Source: Planctomycetota bacterium (GTDB lineage: Bacteria > Planctomycetota > Phycisphaerae > Phycisphaerales > UBA1924). Taken from it: a stretch of 12,691 bases of DNA. The translations under genes were made by a program, and so were the position numbers. Below the pieces are notes generated by a model. The model was not told the DNA's origin. It did no database searches and was given only the letters and a program-made list of their open reading frames with translations. Below are positions 1 to 6,784 of this stretch, in pieces. Positions within the stretch are counted from its first letter, which is position 1. Each line of letters starts with the position of its first letter. The stretch is from assembly GCA_023412695.1 (NCBI GenBank), contig JAEYNG010000314.1, positions 1 to 12,691 on the forward strand, written 5' to 3'.

Positions 1-742
1 CGCTCCGGGGCGATTTGGGGTGCACGGCGATGACCCCCCACCGCTGGTCGGCGGGCGTGTTGGCGACGGAGGCGGGGACGGTCAGGACGCCGGCGAGGAG
101 GTGGGCCGCGGCGTCCTGGGCGATGACGCCGTCGAGCGGGTAGGCCTCGAGCGGCCAGCGGGAAAGGAGCACGCCCGCGCCGACGCGGTCCGCCCCGTTC
201 GCGCGGTACATGCGCTTGAGGCGGAAGGGGAACACGTCCGTTGCGTCGTTGCCGTACATGATGCGCGACTGGAGCGGGACGCTGGGCTCGGTGATCGACG
301 CGACGTCTGGCGCGGCGGCGGCGACGAGGGACATCACCTCGTCGGCGGGGCGCTTGTGGCTGGCGTTGTAGTGGAAGAAGCGGACTGCGCCGGGCAGACG
401 GGCGGCGGGATCGAAGCCCAGGGGCATGATTGCGGCGCGGCCGGTGCAGAGGATCCAGATGTGCACGAGGCACGCGAGGATCGCCAGCCCGGCGAAGACA
501 TAGCGGCGGGCGATGAGCCAGATGAGCAGCACACCGAGCGTCGCGAGCAGGCCCTGGAACGCGAGGTTGGCGAGGAGGTCGGCGTGCCACGAGGAGCCGG
601 CGAACAGCCAGGCGAGCGCCCAGGCCGCGATCGCGCCGAGCCAGAGGAGCGACAGGAGCGTGAAGAGCCGCGAGCGTCGCGGCGGTTGGGCCGGTGGCGG
701 ATTGGTCTGCTCCCCTGCTGCCGTCACCCTTCCCCCTTTCAC
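1..742 (-). CDS. Membrane-anchored endonuclease/exonuclease/phosphatase (EEP) family protein, C-terminus cut by window edge
   Basis: The minus frame is open from a GTG at 742 to the window edge (247 codons), so the C-terminal part is missing. Residues about 26-48, 57-78 and 81-100 are three hydrophobic membrane spans. Arginines before span 1 and between spans 2 and 3 put the N-terminus in the cytoplasm and the following domain outside. From about residue 119 the pattern fits the EEP fold: strand ending FHYNASH (N126), then the ITEPS glutamate (E152) expected to hold the metal, a GAGVLLSR strand and an IAVHPKSP histidine (H241) near the edge. EEP enzymes cleave phosphodiester or phosphomonoester bonds; the substrate here is unknown. 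The GTG shares four bases (GTGA) with the epimerase stop, suggesting translational coupling. An in-frame GTG at 727, preceded by a GGGGGAAGG purine run, is an equally possible start. Confidence 0.72.
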   Translation of the reverse strand, partial: MKGGRVTAAGEQTNPPPAQPPRRSRLFTLLSLLWLGAIAAWALAWLFAGSSWHADLLANLAFQGLLATLGVLLIWLIARRYVFAGLAILACLVHIWILCTGRAAIMPLGFDPAARLPGAVRFFHYNASHKRPADEVMSLVAAAAPDVASITEPSVPLQSRIMYGNDATDVFPFRLKRMYRANGADRVGAGVLLSRWPLEAYPLDGVIAQDAAAHLLAGVLTVPASVANTPADQRWGVIAVHPKSPRS

Positions 743-1722
743 CCGCCGGCGCTCATCCAGGCCCACTGGCGGCGGACACCCTCATCAAACGGCGTTGCGG
801 GCGCGTAGTCGAGCTCGGCCCTGCTGCGGGAGAGGTCTGCCCAGGTGCGTTCGACGTCGCCGGGCTGCATCGGGAGCTGCTTGATCCTGGCCTCGCGTCC
901 GACGGTGCGAGAGATGGCCGCGATCATGTCCTTGAGCGTGACAGGGGAGCTGCCGCCGAGATTCCAGATGCGGTAGCTGTGGCGGTCGATGCGGTCGTAG
1001 GACGCGATCACGCCGCGGACGATGTCGTCGATGTAGGTGTAGTCGCGGCTGGACTCGCCGTCGCCGAACATGGAGATCTCCTGGCCTTGGGAGATGCGGC
1101 GCATGAAGTGGCTGATCGCCAGGTCGGGACGCTGCCGCGGGCCGAAGACGGTGAAGAAGCGCAGGCAGGCGGTGGGCATGCGCGTGAGGTGCCAGTGCGA
1201 GTGGGCGAGCAGCTCGCAGGAGCGCTTCGTCGCGGCGTAGGGCGAGACGGGGCCGCTGACGTCGTCGGTCTCGGCGAACGGCACCTTCTGGTTGTTGCCG
1301 TAGACGCTCGAGCTCGACGCCATGACGAAGCGCGCGACACCGGACTGCTTTGCGGCCTCGAAGAGCACGCTGGTGCCCATGAGGTTGGCGCGGGTGTAGC
1401 CGACGGGGTCGGCGATGCTGGGGCGGACGCCGGCCTTGGCGGCGAGGTGGATGACGCCGCGGGGACGCGTGCGCGACATGAGCGCGGTCATGGCATCGGC
1501 GTCGCAGATGTCGGCGCGGACGAGCGAGAAGGAGCCGGCGGTTTCCCGTGCGCGGCGTTCGATGCACTCGACGTTGCGCTGCTTGGCGCGTTCGTCGTAG
1601 AAGGGGTCAAAGTTATCAACGCCGACGATGCGCTCGTTGCGGGCGAGCAGGGCCTCGCACACGTGCGACCCGATGAACCCCGCCGCGCCGGTGACGATGA
1701 TGGGCCCCGACTCCTCCGGCAT
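739..1722 (-). CDS. UDP-glucuronate 4-epimerase-like extended SDR enzyme (NAD-dependent epimerase/dehydratase)
   Basis: This 327-residue protein is a complete nucleotide-sugar epimerase of the extended short-chain dehydrogenase family. An N-terminal Rossmann motif GAAGFIGSH (G12, G15, G18) binds NAD. The catalytic residues are the serine in SSSSVYG (136-142) and YxxxK (Y162, K166). The segments DNFDPFYDERAKQRN (36-50), RFFTVFGPRQRPD (188-200) and PGDVERTWAD (287-296) resemble UDP-glucuronate 4-epimerases, which convert UDP-glucuronate to UDP-galacturonate for surface polysaccharide. UDP-glucose 4-epimerase or another UDP-sugar specificity cannot be excluded. I place the start at 1722 because GGAAGGAG lies 5 nt upstream. 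An upstream in-frame ATG at 1779 falls in the loop of a terminator hairpin and adds 19 residues before the Rossmann strand, so I reject it. The EEP gene follows with a 4-nt overlap. Confidence 0.88.
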   Translation of the reverse strand: MPEESGPIIVTGAAGFIGSHVCEALLARNERIVGVDNFDPFYDERAKQRNVECIERRARETAGSFSLVRADICDADAMTALMSRTRPRGVIHLAAKAGVRPSIADPVGYTRANLMGTSVLFEAAKQSGVARFVMASSSSVYGNNQKVPFAETDDVSGPVSPYAATKRSCELLAHSHWHLTRMPTACLRFFTVFGPRQRPDLAISHFMRRISQGQEISMFGDGESSRDYTYIDDIVRGVIASYDRIDRHSYRIWNLGGSSPVTLKDMIAAISRTVGREARIKQLPMQPGDVERTWADLSRSRAELDYAPATPFDEGVRRQWAWMSAGG

Positions 1723-1757
1723 GCCGACTCCTTCCGACGCCCTGCCGCGGTCGAATG

Positions 1758-1798
1758 CAAAAACAAAGCAGGGCGCCATCGTAAGACAGCGCCCCGCT
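1758..1798 (-). terminator. Intrinsic terminator or attenuator upstream of the epimerase
   Basis: On the minus strand AGCGGGGCGC (1798-1789) pairs with GCGCCCTGCT (1776-1767) over ten positions including one G-T wobble. The loop is 12 nt and the stem runs straight into TTTGTTTTTG. It sits about 36 nt before the epimerase ATG, so it would end transcripts arriving from upstream on the minus strand. It could act as an attenuator for the epimerase operon or as the 3' end of a small RNA. On the plus strand the tract is A-rich, so the signal is directional. Confidence 0.72.
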
Positions 1799-1960
1799 GG
1801 AGGAGAGAGAGATCAAAGGGAAGGTCTGAACGCTATCGGCATGCCTGTGCGCTGCCTCTTGAAGTTTCCGCGGGGGTGCGTGCGCGCCCGCCGCTCCAAC
1901 CCGCACCCCCAGTACGGTTGCCAGACTCACAATAGTTGGCCCGAAACGGGCTTCAGACCA
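1758..1960 (-). ncRNA. Candidate structured leader RNA or small RNA ending in an intrinsic terminator
   Basis: Read on the minus strand, a perfect 8-bp long-range pairing, GGTCTGAA (1959-1952) with TTCAGACC (1830-1823), closes a domain. Inside are a 5-bp hairpin GCCCG-TTT-CGGGC (1951-1939) and a perfect 9-bp stem GGGGGTGCG (1910-1902) with CGCACCCCC (1880-1872). A weaker AGCGC/GCGTT stem surrounds GGCATGCC near 1835-1853. A pyrimidine-rich linker and the terminator follow. The order (closed multi-stem domain, terminator, ribosome binding site) is that of a riboswitch-like leader, but a free RNA of about 200 nt fits too. I could not match it to a known riboswitch, 6S, SRP, tmRNA or RNase P signature, and no convincing promoter is visible. 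Confidence 0.4.
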
Positions 1961-2158
1961 ATATCTCTACGGGAGGATGCTGCAATCGGTTCTGGATTTG
2001 CACGGCGCGCGCGAGGAACCCCCCATCTTCTCACTTTGCAGGTCCGAGAACCAGCACCGGTCGTGTACGCGTCTGGGGCGGCACAATCGGTGGTGGCGAC
2101 GTGCACAGGACGATGCGCCGGAATTGCGCCGTATGCATGCATTGCCCGCGCCGAGGAC
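1961..2158. other. Intergenic stretch with no recognised gene
   Basis: Together with the structured RNA region this is part of a 436-bp gap between the epimerase start and the stop of the exported protein gene. I see an ATGCATGCAT palindrome near 2132-2141 but no T-tract terminator for the upstream gene, no tRNA-like element and no open frame with coding character. A promoter for the structured RNA should lie near its lower edge, but only weak matches are present (TTGCAG near 1985 on the minus strand). Confidence 0.4.
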
Positions 2159-3280
2159 TTATTCGGGCGTGCGCTCGCGACGGCGCTCGGGCTTCTGTGG
2201 ACGGTCTGTCTGCACATCCTCCGGGCGCGGGACTTCGACTTCGTCCATGGTCGGCGCGGGCTTCTCGGCGGCGCGGCGCTGCGGGCGCCCGGGCCGGCCC
2301 TGGCCGAATGCGCCGTCTCGCGATGCGTTCTCGAGGCGCTCGAGCAGGGCTTCCTGCTGCTCGGGCGAGAGTCGCTCGAACAGGCGCAGCAGCCGCTCGC
2401 GGCGGCCTGCATTGGCCGCGGGCGCACGATCCGGGCGGGCGGGCCGTGCGCTGTCGGTCATGGTCATCATGTCGTCGTTGGCCGCGGGTGCGCGCTGCGC
2501 TTCCGGCGCGCGGTCGCCCATTTGCTGGCGCACGTACATCTCCTCGCGCCGCTGCGCCTCGCGCTCGCGGTACTCGTCGAGCTTCGTGTCCACCGCCTCG
2601 CGCTGCGCGGGGGAGAGCCCCTCCCAGATGCGCGTCATCACGTCTTCGATGCGCGGCCCGCCGGCCATGATCTCGCGGATGCGCTGGCGGGCCGCATCCT
2701 GCTTCTCCTGCGAGGCCTCGCCCATTGAGTCTTCGGCCATGGATTCCATGTCGCGCTCGCGAGTTTCGGGTGCGGAACGCTGGCGATCGCTTTCGGCACG
2801 CGGTCCGGGGCGGCGGCCGATGGCGCGGTCGATCTCCTGCGCTGCGCGGCCCGAGAGGTTCGCCTCGCGGCGGAGATCGATCAGCTCCTCGCGGTGCTCG
2901 GCCAGGTAGCTGCGCATCGCGGCACGGAAGCGGTCGGTCACGGTGCGGAACTCTTCGCGCTGATCGTCGGTCGCGCGGATGTCCTCGGTCGCATCGTCGC
3001 TCGTCAGGACGCCGAGCGCCTCGCGCAGGACCTCCGGCGGGATGCGCTCGCCCATCCGCCGCGCGGCCTGCCCATCGCCGAAGGTGTTGACCACGCCCGG
3101 AACGGATCGCTCCTTGACCGTCGGTCCCTTGAGCACCGGCTCGTCCGCGGCGGGCTTGGTGTCGGTCTTCGCATCGGCCTGGCCGAAGGATGCGCCCGAG
3201 AGGGCGAGCATCGCCGCGGCGACGAGGAAGGGCGGGTATCGCCGGTTGTTCCGCGAGCTGGAAAGGTTGGTGGTGTTCAT
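2159..3280 (-). CDS. Exported charged protein with two LTXXQ-like motifs (Spy/CpxP-like)
   Basis: This 373-residue protein begins with a short basic stretch and a hydrophobic segment (PPFLVAAAMLALSGASFG, residues about 16-33), which looks like a Sec signal peptide cleaved near SFG-QA or GQA-DA. The mature part is rich in Arg, Glu, Ala and Gln and mostly helical. Two LTXXQ-like motifs, LSPAQREA (222-229) and LSPEQQEA (304-311), recall the periplasmic Spy/CpxP/zinc-resistance group. Linkers at about 155-190 and 255-295 and the tail after 325 look disordered. The LTXXQ group includes periplasmic chaperones and metal-stress sensors; function here is inferred only. I use the ATG at 3280 because AGGAG lies 9 nt upstream and the signal peptide follows at once; an in-frame start at 3322 adds 14 residues. 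No partner gene is adjacent on this strand. Confidence 0.72.
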   Translation of the reverse strand: MNTTNLSSSRNNRRYPPFLVAAAMLALSGASFGQADAKTDTKPAADEPVLKGPTVKERSVPGVVNTFGDGQAARRMGERIPPEVLREALGVLTSDDATEDIRATDDQREEFRTVTDRFRAAMRSYLAEHREELIDLRREANLSGRAAQEIDRAIGRRPGPRAESDRQRSAPETRERDMESMAEDSMGEASQEKQDAARQRIREIMAGGPRIEDVMTRIWEGLSPAQREAVDTKLDEYREREAQRREEMYVRQQMGDRAPEAQRAPAANDDMMTMTDSARPARPDRAPAANAGRRERLLRLFERLSPEQQEALLERLENASRDGAFGQGRPGRPQRRAAEKPAPTMDEVEVPRPEDVQTDRPQKPERRRERTPE

Positions 3281-3445
3281 CACCGAATCTCCTGCGAGCC
3301 TGCCCGTGTGCGGTTCATACACCTATCGTCGGCTGTCGGGGCGAGCGGCCCCGACCACGGCCAAACGAGCCTGGTGCCGGTGGTATTGCCGGTCGGGCGC
3401 ACGGTTGAAGGCGGCCGCGGATCAGTATGACGACCCGGACATGCC
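3281..3445. promoter_or_regulatory. Divergent promoter region with an 8-bp inverted repeat
   Basis: The 165 bp between the divergent exported-protein and mrp genes must hold both promoters. It contains a perfect inverted repeat, GTCGGGGC (3335-3342) and GCCCCGAC (3348-3355), with a 5-nt centre. This could be an operator or a 5' leader hairpin. For mrp, TTGAAG then TATGAC (3427-3432) at a 15-bp spacing is a weak promoter match. No firm -35/-10 pair is evident for the other strand. Confidence 0.35.
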
Positions 3446-4594
3446 ATGAACATCGATAAGGACACCATCAGGACCGCCCTCGCCCGGGTGCCGCACCCCC
3501 GGACGGGGCAGGACGTCGTGACGTCGGGTGCGATCGCGAAGGTCGCGTACTGCGACGGGTACGGGAGCATCCGTGTTCGGGCGGGCGGGCTGCACGACGA
3601 TCAGCGGCGCGGATTGCAGCAGCAACTCCTCGCGGCGGTGCGGCTGCACGCGCAGCAGGCGGGGGTTGCGCTCGCGGATGTGCACGTCGAGATGACCGAC
3701 GACCTGCCCGATGCGCCTTTCCGGCCGGAGCAACCTGCGGCGGGGGCGAAGGCGGCCGCGCCGCAGCAGGCGAGCGCGGGCACGCTGAACGCCAAGCGCA
3801 TCATCGCGGTCGGCGCGGGCAAGGGGGGCGTCGGGAAGAGCAGCATCGCGGTGAACCTTGCGATCGGTCTTGCGCGCAAGGGGCATGCGGTGGGGCTGAT
3901 GGACGGGGATATCTATGGGCCGTCGCTGCCGACGATGCTCGGGCTGGGCGCGCTGGACACTCTGGTCCGCGGCAAGATGATCGAGCCGTTCTTTGTGCAC
4001 AACCTCAAGGCGATGACGATCGGGAAGCTGGTCGATCCGGACAAGCCGCTGGTGTGGCGCGGGCCGATGGCGCACGCGGCGTTCAAGCAGCTCATCGAGC
4101 AGACGGACTGGGGCGAGCTCGACTATCTCGTCATCGACCTGCCGCCGGGCACGGGGGACGTTGCGCTGACGATGGCGCAGATGCTCAAGCTCACCGGCGC
4201 GATCGTCGTGTGCACGCCGCAGAAGGTGGCGCAGGACGATGCTGTTCGCGCAGCGCGGATGTTTCAGCAGCTCGGCGTCGAGGTGCTGGGCGTCGTGGAG
4301 AACATGTCGTGGTTCGTCGGGGATGACGGGAAGGAGTACGACATCTTCGGCCGCGGCGGGGCGCAGGTGATGGCCCAGCGGCTGGGCCTGCCGTTTTTGG
4401 GCGCGGTGCCGATCACGATGGCCCTGCGCGAGAACAGCGACAAGGGGGACCCGACAGCGAACTTCAACGATCAGACGCCCGCAGGCCGGCGCTTGGCGCA
4501 GCATCTTGATGCGCTCGTGCAGAACGTGGAGAGCCAGGTGGCGCTGGCGGCGATGCGGCAGGGGCAGGCGCAGCCGAAGCTGACGATCTCGTGA
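3446..4594 (+). CDS. mrp: Mrp/NBP35 (ApbC-like) P-loop ATPase, iron-sulfur carrier family, without the usual CxxC
   Basis: This 382-residue protein has the full Mrp layout. Residues about 5-85 are an N-terminal MIP18/DUF59-like domain, followed by an Ala/Gln/Pro linker (92-112) and a MinD-type ATPase with deviant Walker A KGGVGKS (126-132), DGDIYGPSLP (153-162) and Walker B VIDLPPGTGD (229-238). Family members bind and transfer Fe-S clusters with ATP hydrolysis in the cytoplasm. The family's C-terminal CxxC, normally just after ENMS, is missing: here it reads ENMSWFVGDDGKEYDIFG (285-302). Only two cysteines exist in the whole protein (C36, C256), so the usual bridging-cluster site is absent. 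Mrp homologues lacking CxxC occur in other phyla as far as I recall. There is no clear Shine-Dalgarno before the ATG. The stop overlaps the next start (TGATG), indicating one transcript with the phosphoesterase. Confidence 0.92.
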   Translation: MNIDKDTIRTALARVPHPRTGQDVVTSGAIAKVAYCDGYGSIRVRAGGLHDDQRRGLQQQLLAAVRLHAQQAGVALADVHVEMTDDLPDAPFRPEQPAAGAKAAAPQQASAGTLNAKRIIAVGAGKGGVGKSSIAVNLAIGLARKGHAVGLMDGDIYGPSLPTMLGLGALDTLVRGKMIEPFFVHNLKAMTIGKLVDPDKPLVWRGPMAHAAFKQLIEQTDWGELDYLVIDLPPGTGDVALTMAQMLKLTGAIVVCTPQKVAQDDAVRAARMFQQLGVEVLGVVENMSWFVGDDGKEYDIFGRGGAQVMAQRLGLPFLGAVPITMALRENSDKGDPTANFNDQTPAGRRLAQHLDALVQNVESQVALAAMRQGQAQPKLTIS

Positions 4595-5496
4595 TGCTCC
4601 CGGCGATTGAACAACTCGATCTGAAGAGCGCTGACGCTGTGGTCGCCGCGCTGGAGGCGGGCGCGCGGGCGAACCAGGAGGCGTCGTGCCGGCGTGGGTC
4701 GATCGACCATGTGGCAACGCCGGGGGCGAAGCTGATTGTAGCCGGTGACCTACACGACAACCCGCTGCACCTGGCGCGGCTGGTGCGGGCGGCGGGGTTT
4801 GAATCGGCCGATGCGGCCGAGTACCGGCACCTCACGTTGCACGAGCTGATCCACTCGGACCGGCTGGTGAACGGGATGGATTTCTCGTATCGCGTGCTCG
4901 CGCGGGTGGCGGCGCTCAAGGCCGCGTTCCCGGAGTATGTGCACGTGCTGCTGGCGAACCACGAGCTTGCGCAGATGACGGGCTCGGAGGTCGCCAAGGA
5001 CGGGATCCGGTTCGTCGCGGCGTTCGACGAGGCGCTGGAGTATGCGTTCGGCGACGAGTCGCCGCGGGTGCGCGACGCGGTGCGGGCGTTCATCCGCTCG
5101 ATGCCGATCGCGCTGCGCATGGCGCACGGCGGGGGCGGCGGCGAGCTGCTGTGTGCGCACTCGCTCCCGGGGCCGGAGCGGATGGACAGGTTCGACCCGG
5201 CCATCCTGGAGCGCGACTTGGCGGATGAGGATTATGTCGCGCGGACGGGCTCGGCGCATTTCATGGTGTGGGGCCGCGGGCAGACGAGCGAGCAGATCGC
5301 ACAGCTTGTGGAGCGATGGGGCGTGTCGCTTTTCGTGCTCGGGCACGAGAAGGCGGAGGAGGGCGCGCTGCGGCTGGATGAGCGGGCGGTGGTCCTGAAC
5401 TCCGATCATGCGCGGGGGGTGTATGCGGAGCTCGACTGCGCGGCGGAGGTGAAGGGCGACAGTGTGATGCGGTCGCTGCGGCGCCTGGCGGGGTGA
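4594..5496 (+). CDS. Calcineurin-like metallophosphoesterase
   Basis: This 300-residue protein carries the dinuclear-metal motifs of calcineurin-like phosphoesterases in order: GDLHDN (51-56, D52 and H54), an acidic HSDR around D89 where GDxxDRG usually sits, ANHEL (121-125, a variant of GNHE with N122 and H123), CAHSLP (187-192, H189) and LFVLGHEKA (246-254, H251). The layout resembles PPP-type or symmetrical-phosphatase relatives, but the substrate cannot be read from sequence. The ATG at 4594 shares one base with the mrp stop; a GTG at 4591 is also in frame and would give a GTGA overlap. A weak ribosome binding site suits translational coupling to mrp. No signal peptide or membrane span is present, so the protein should be cytoplasmic. 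Confidence 0.85.
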   Translation: MLPAIEQLDLKSADAVVAALEAGARANQEASCRRGSIDHVATPGAKLIVAGDLHDNPLHLARLVRAAGFESADAAEYRHLTLHELIHSDRLVNGMDFSYRVLARVAALKAAFPEYVHVLLANHELAQMTGSEVAKDGIRFVAAFDEALEYAFGDESPRVRDAVRAFIRSMPIALRMAHGGGGGELLCAHSLPGPERMDRFDPAILERDLADEDYVARTGSAHFMVWGRGQTSEQIAQLVERWGVSLFVLGHEKAEEGALRLDERAVVLNSDHARGVYAELDCAAEVKGDSVMRSLRRLAG

Positions 5497-5521
5497 CCGT
5501 GTCGGCCGCGGGGAGCGCTAT

Positions 5522-5597
5522 GAAACGATCGTTGCGCAGCGGGGTCGACAAAGAAACGATCGTTTCCTAGACTTGCGGGCTGGGAAAGGAGCGTTTC
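5522..5597 (+). repeat. Three phased 14-bp palindromic operator copies upstream of the Fic gene
   Basis: A 14-bp palindrome occurs three times in front of the Fic gene. The middle copy GAAACGATCGTTTC (5553-5566) is perfect. The upstream copy (5522-5535, GAAACGATCGTTGC) has one mismatch and the downstream copy (5584-5597, GAAAGGAGCGTTTC) two. Copy starts are exactly 31 bp apart both times, about three helical turns, so all three face the same side of the DNA. The middle copy fills a promoter spacer and the third overlaps the Fic Shine-Dalgarno, the typical placement for repressor sites. Confidence 0.8.
5545..5573 (+). promoter_or_regulatory. Predicted promoter of the Fic operon
   Basis: A -35-like TCGACA (5545-5550, five of six to consensus) and a -10-like TAGACT (5568-5573, four of six) are separated by 17 bp. 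The spacer is almost exactly the perfect palindrome. Transcription would start near 5580, giving a leader of about 24 nt that contains the third palindrome copy and AAAGGAG. A regulator bound to the palindromes would block RNA polymerase. Confidence 0.6.
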
Positions 5598-5603
5598 ACA
5601 GCG

Positions 5604-6782
5604 ATGCCCCACGCCCCCGACGCGAGGAACCGAACAACCGGCGTTTACCGCACGTCAACGACCGCGGGTGAGTCCGTGCAGGCGTTTGTGCCGCACCCGC
5701 TCCCGCCTCGGGATCCGGAGTTGCAGATCACTGAGGTGATTGAGCGGCTGCACGCCGAGGCGCTTACAGCGCTCGCCAGGCTGGAGGTGGCAGGGCGGAT
5801 GGTGCCGAGCACCGGCTGGTTTCTCTACGGCTTCGTGCGCAAGGAGGCGGTGGTCTCCTCTCAGATCGAGGGCACGCAGGCCACGCTCCGAGAGGTGGTG
5901 ACGTTCGAGGCGACAGAGGAGGCGTTGCGGCCGCACGATGTCGAAGAGGTGTGCAACTACGTTGACGCGATCAAGTTCGCGCGGGCGCAGCTCGCCGATC
6001 CGAAGGGCCTTCCGATCAGCACACGGCTGCTCTGCGAGACGCACAGGCGGCTGATGAAAGGCGTTCGCGGCGCGGACAAGGCGCCGGGCCAGGTCCGCCG
6101 CTCGCAGAACTGGATCGGCGGCTCTCGACCCGGCAACGCGAGATTTGTTCCACCGCCGCCGGAGGAAGTGGCGGACGCCATGACGAGGCTTGAGCAGTGG
6201 TTGCACAGCGAGGACCCGCTGCCGCCGCTGATCAAGTCCGGGCTTGCGCATGTGCAGTTCGAGACGATTCACCCGTTCCTGGACGGCAATGGCCGTATCG
6301 GCCGATTGCTCATCGCGCTACTGCTGGAGCATTGGAAGCTTCTGCCCAGTCCGCTCCTGTACCTGAGTCTGGCCTTCAAGCGGCGTCAAAGGGAGTACTA
6401 CGACCGACTGTCCGCTGTCCGCACCGCCGGCGATTGGGAGGGCTGGACGGAGTTCTATCTGCAATGCGTCCGCGACGCGGCGGACGACGGTGTTGCTGTC
6501 GCCGGCGGGCTGTTCGAGCTGCTCGGCAGGGACCGCAAGCGATTGGCCGGGCATAAGCGTTCGACCGTGGCCGCGATGCAGTTGCTGGACCTGCTGCCGG
6601 ATCATCCTGTGGTCACGGCGGCGCGGGTCGCGAAGCTGTTGAAGATCACTGCGCCGACGGCGCGCAAGGCGCTGGAAGTCGCGGCCGATGCGGGCATCCT
6701 TCGCGAGGCGAGCGGGAAGCAGCGCGACCGGGTCTTCGCGTATCACAAGTACCTTGAGATCCTGACGGGTGGAGAGGCGTAG
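5604..6782 (+). CDS. Fic family protein with N-terminal inhibitory motif and C-terminal winged helix
   Basis: This 392-residue protein has the full Fic catalytic motif HPFLDGNGRIGR (223-234), in which H223 would catalyse transfer of AMP or another nucleotide monophosphate to a target hydroxyl. An N-terminal Fic_N-like region carries SSQIEG (85-90), matching the (S/T)xxxE(G/N) inhibitory helix of class II Fic proteins, with E89 expected to hold the enzyme off. The flap NARFVPPPPEEV (178-189) precedes the active site. Residues about 318-388 form a winged-helix-like domain (HPVVTAARVAKLLKITAPTARKALE region), a plausible DNA reader. The ATG follows AAAGGAG by 12 nt, and that site lies within the third palindrome. 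The target protein is unknown. Its codon use looks less GC-biased than in mrp or nadE, which hints at an accessory gene. Confidence 0.92.
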   Translation: MPHAPDARNRTTGVYRTSTTAGESVQAFVPHPLPPRDPELQITEVIERLHAEALTALARLEVAGRMVPSTGWFLYGFVRKEAVVSSQIEGTQATLREVVTFEATEEALRPHDVEEVCNYVDAIKFARAQLADPKGLPISTRLLCETHRRLMKGVRGADKAPGQVRRSQNWIGGSRPGNARFVPPPPEEVADAMTRLEQWLHSEDPLPPLIKSGLAHVQFETIHPFLDGNGRIGRLLIALLLEHWKLLPSPLLYLSLAFKRRQREYYDRLSAVRTAGDWEGWTEFYLQCVRDAADDGVAVAGGLFELLGRDRKRLAGHKRSTVAAMQLLDLLPDHPVVTAARVAKLLKITAPTARKALEVAADAGILREASGKQRDRVFAYHKYLEILTGGEA

Positions 6783-6784
6783 GC

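Noticed and set aside
20..808. Long plus-strand open frame opposite the EEP gene
   Set aside because: Its translation is Gly/Arg/Glu/Ala-rich without any motif, while the minus strand here reads a membrane-anchored EEP protein with clear spans and motifs. It is a GC-rich shadow.
694..1935. Plus-strand frame of 413 codons opposite the epimerase
   Set aside because: Low-complexity Ala/Asp/Val/Gly translation; the minus strand has a full SDR epimerase with a Shine-Dalgarno site.
1723..2158. Known RNA gene (tRNA, tmRNA, SRP RNA, RNase P RNA) in the gap
   Set aside because: None of the conserved cores I know for these RNAs is present; only an unassigned structured RNA is supported.
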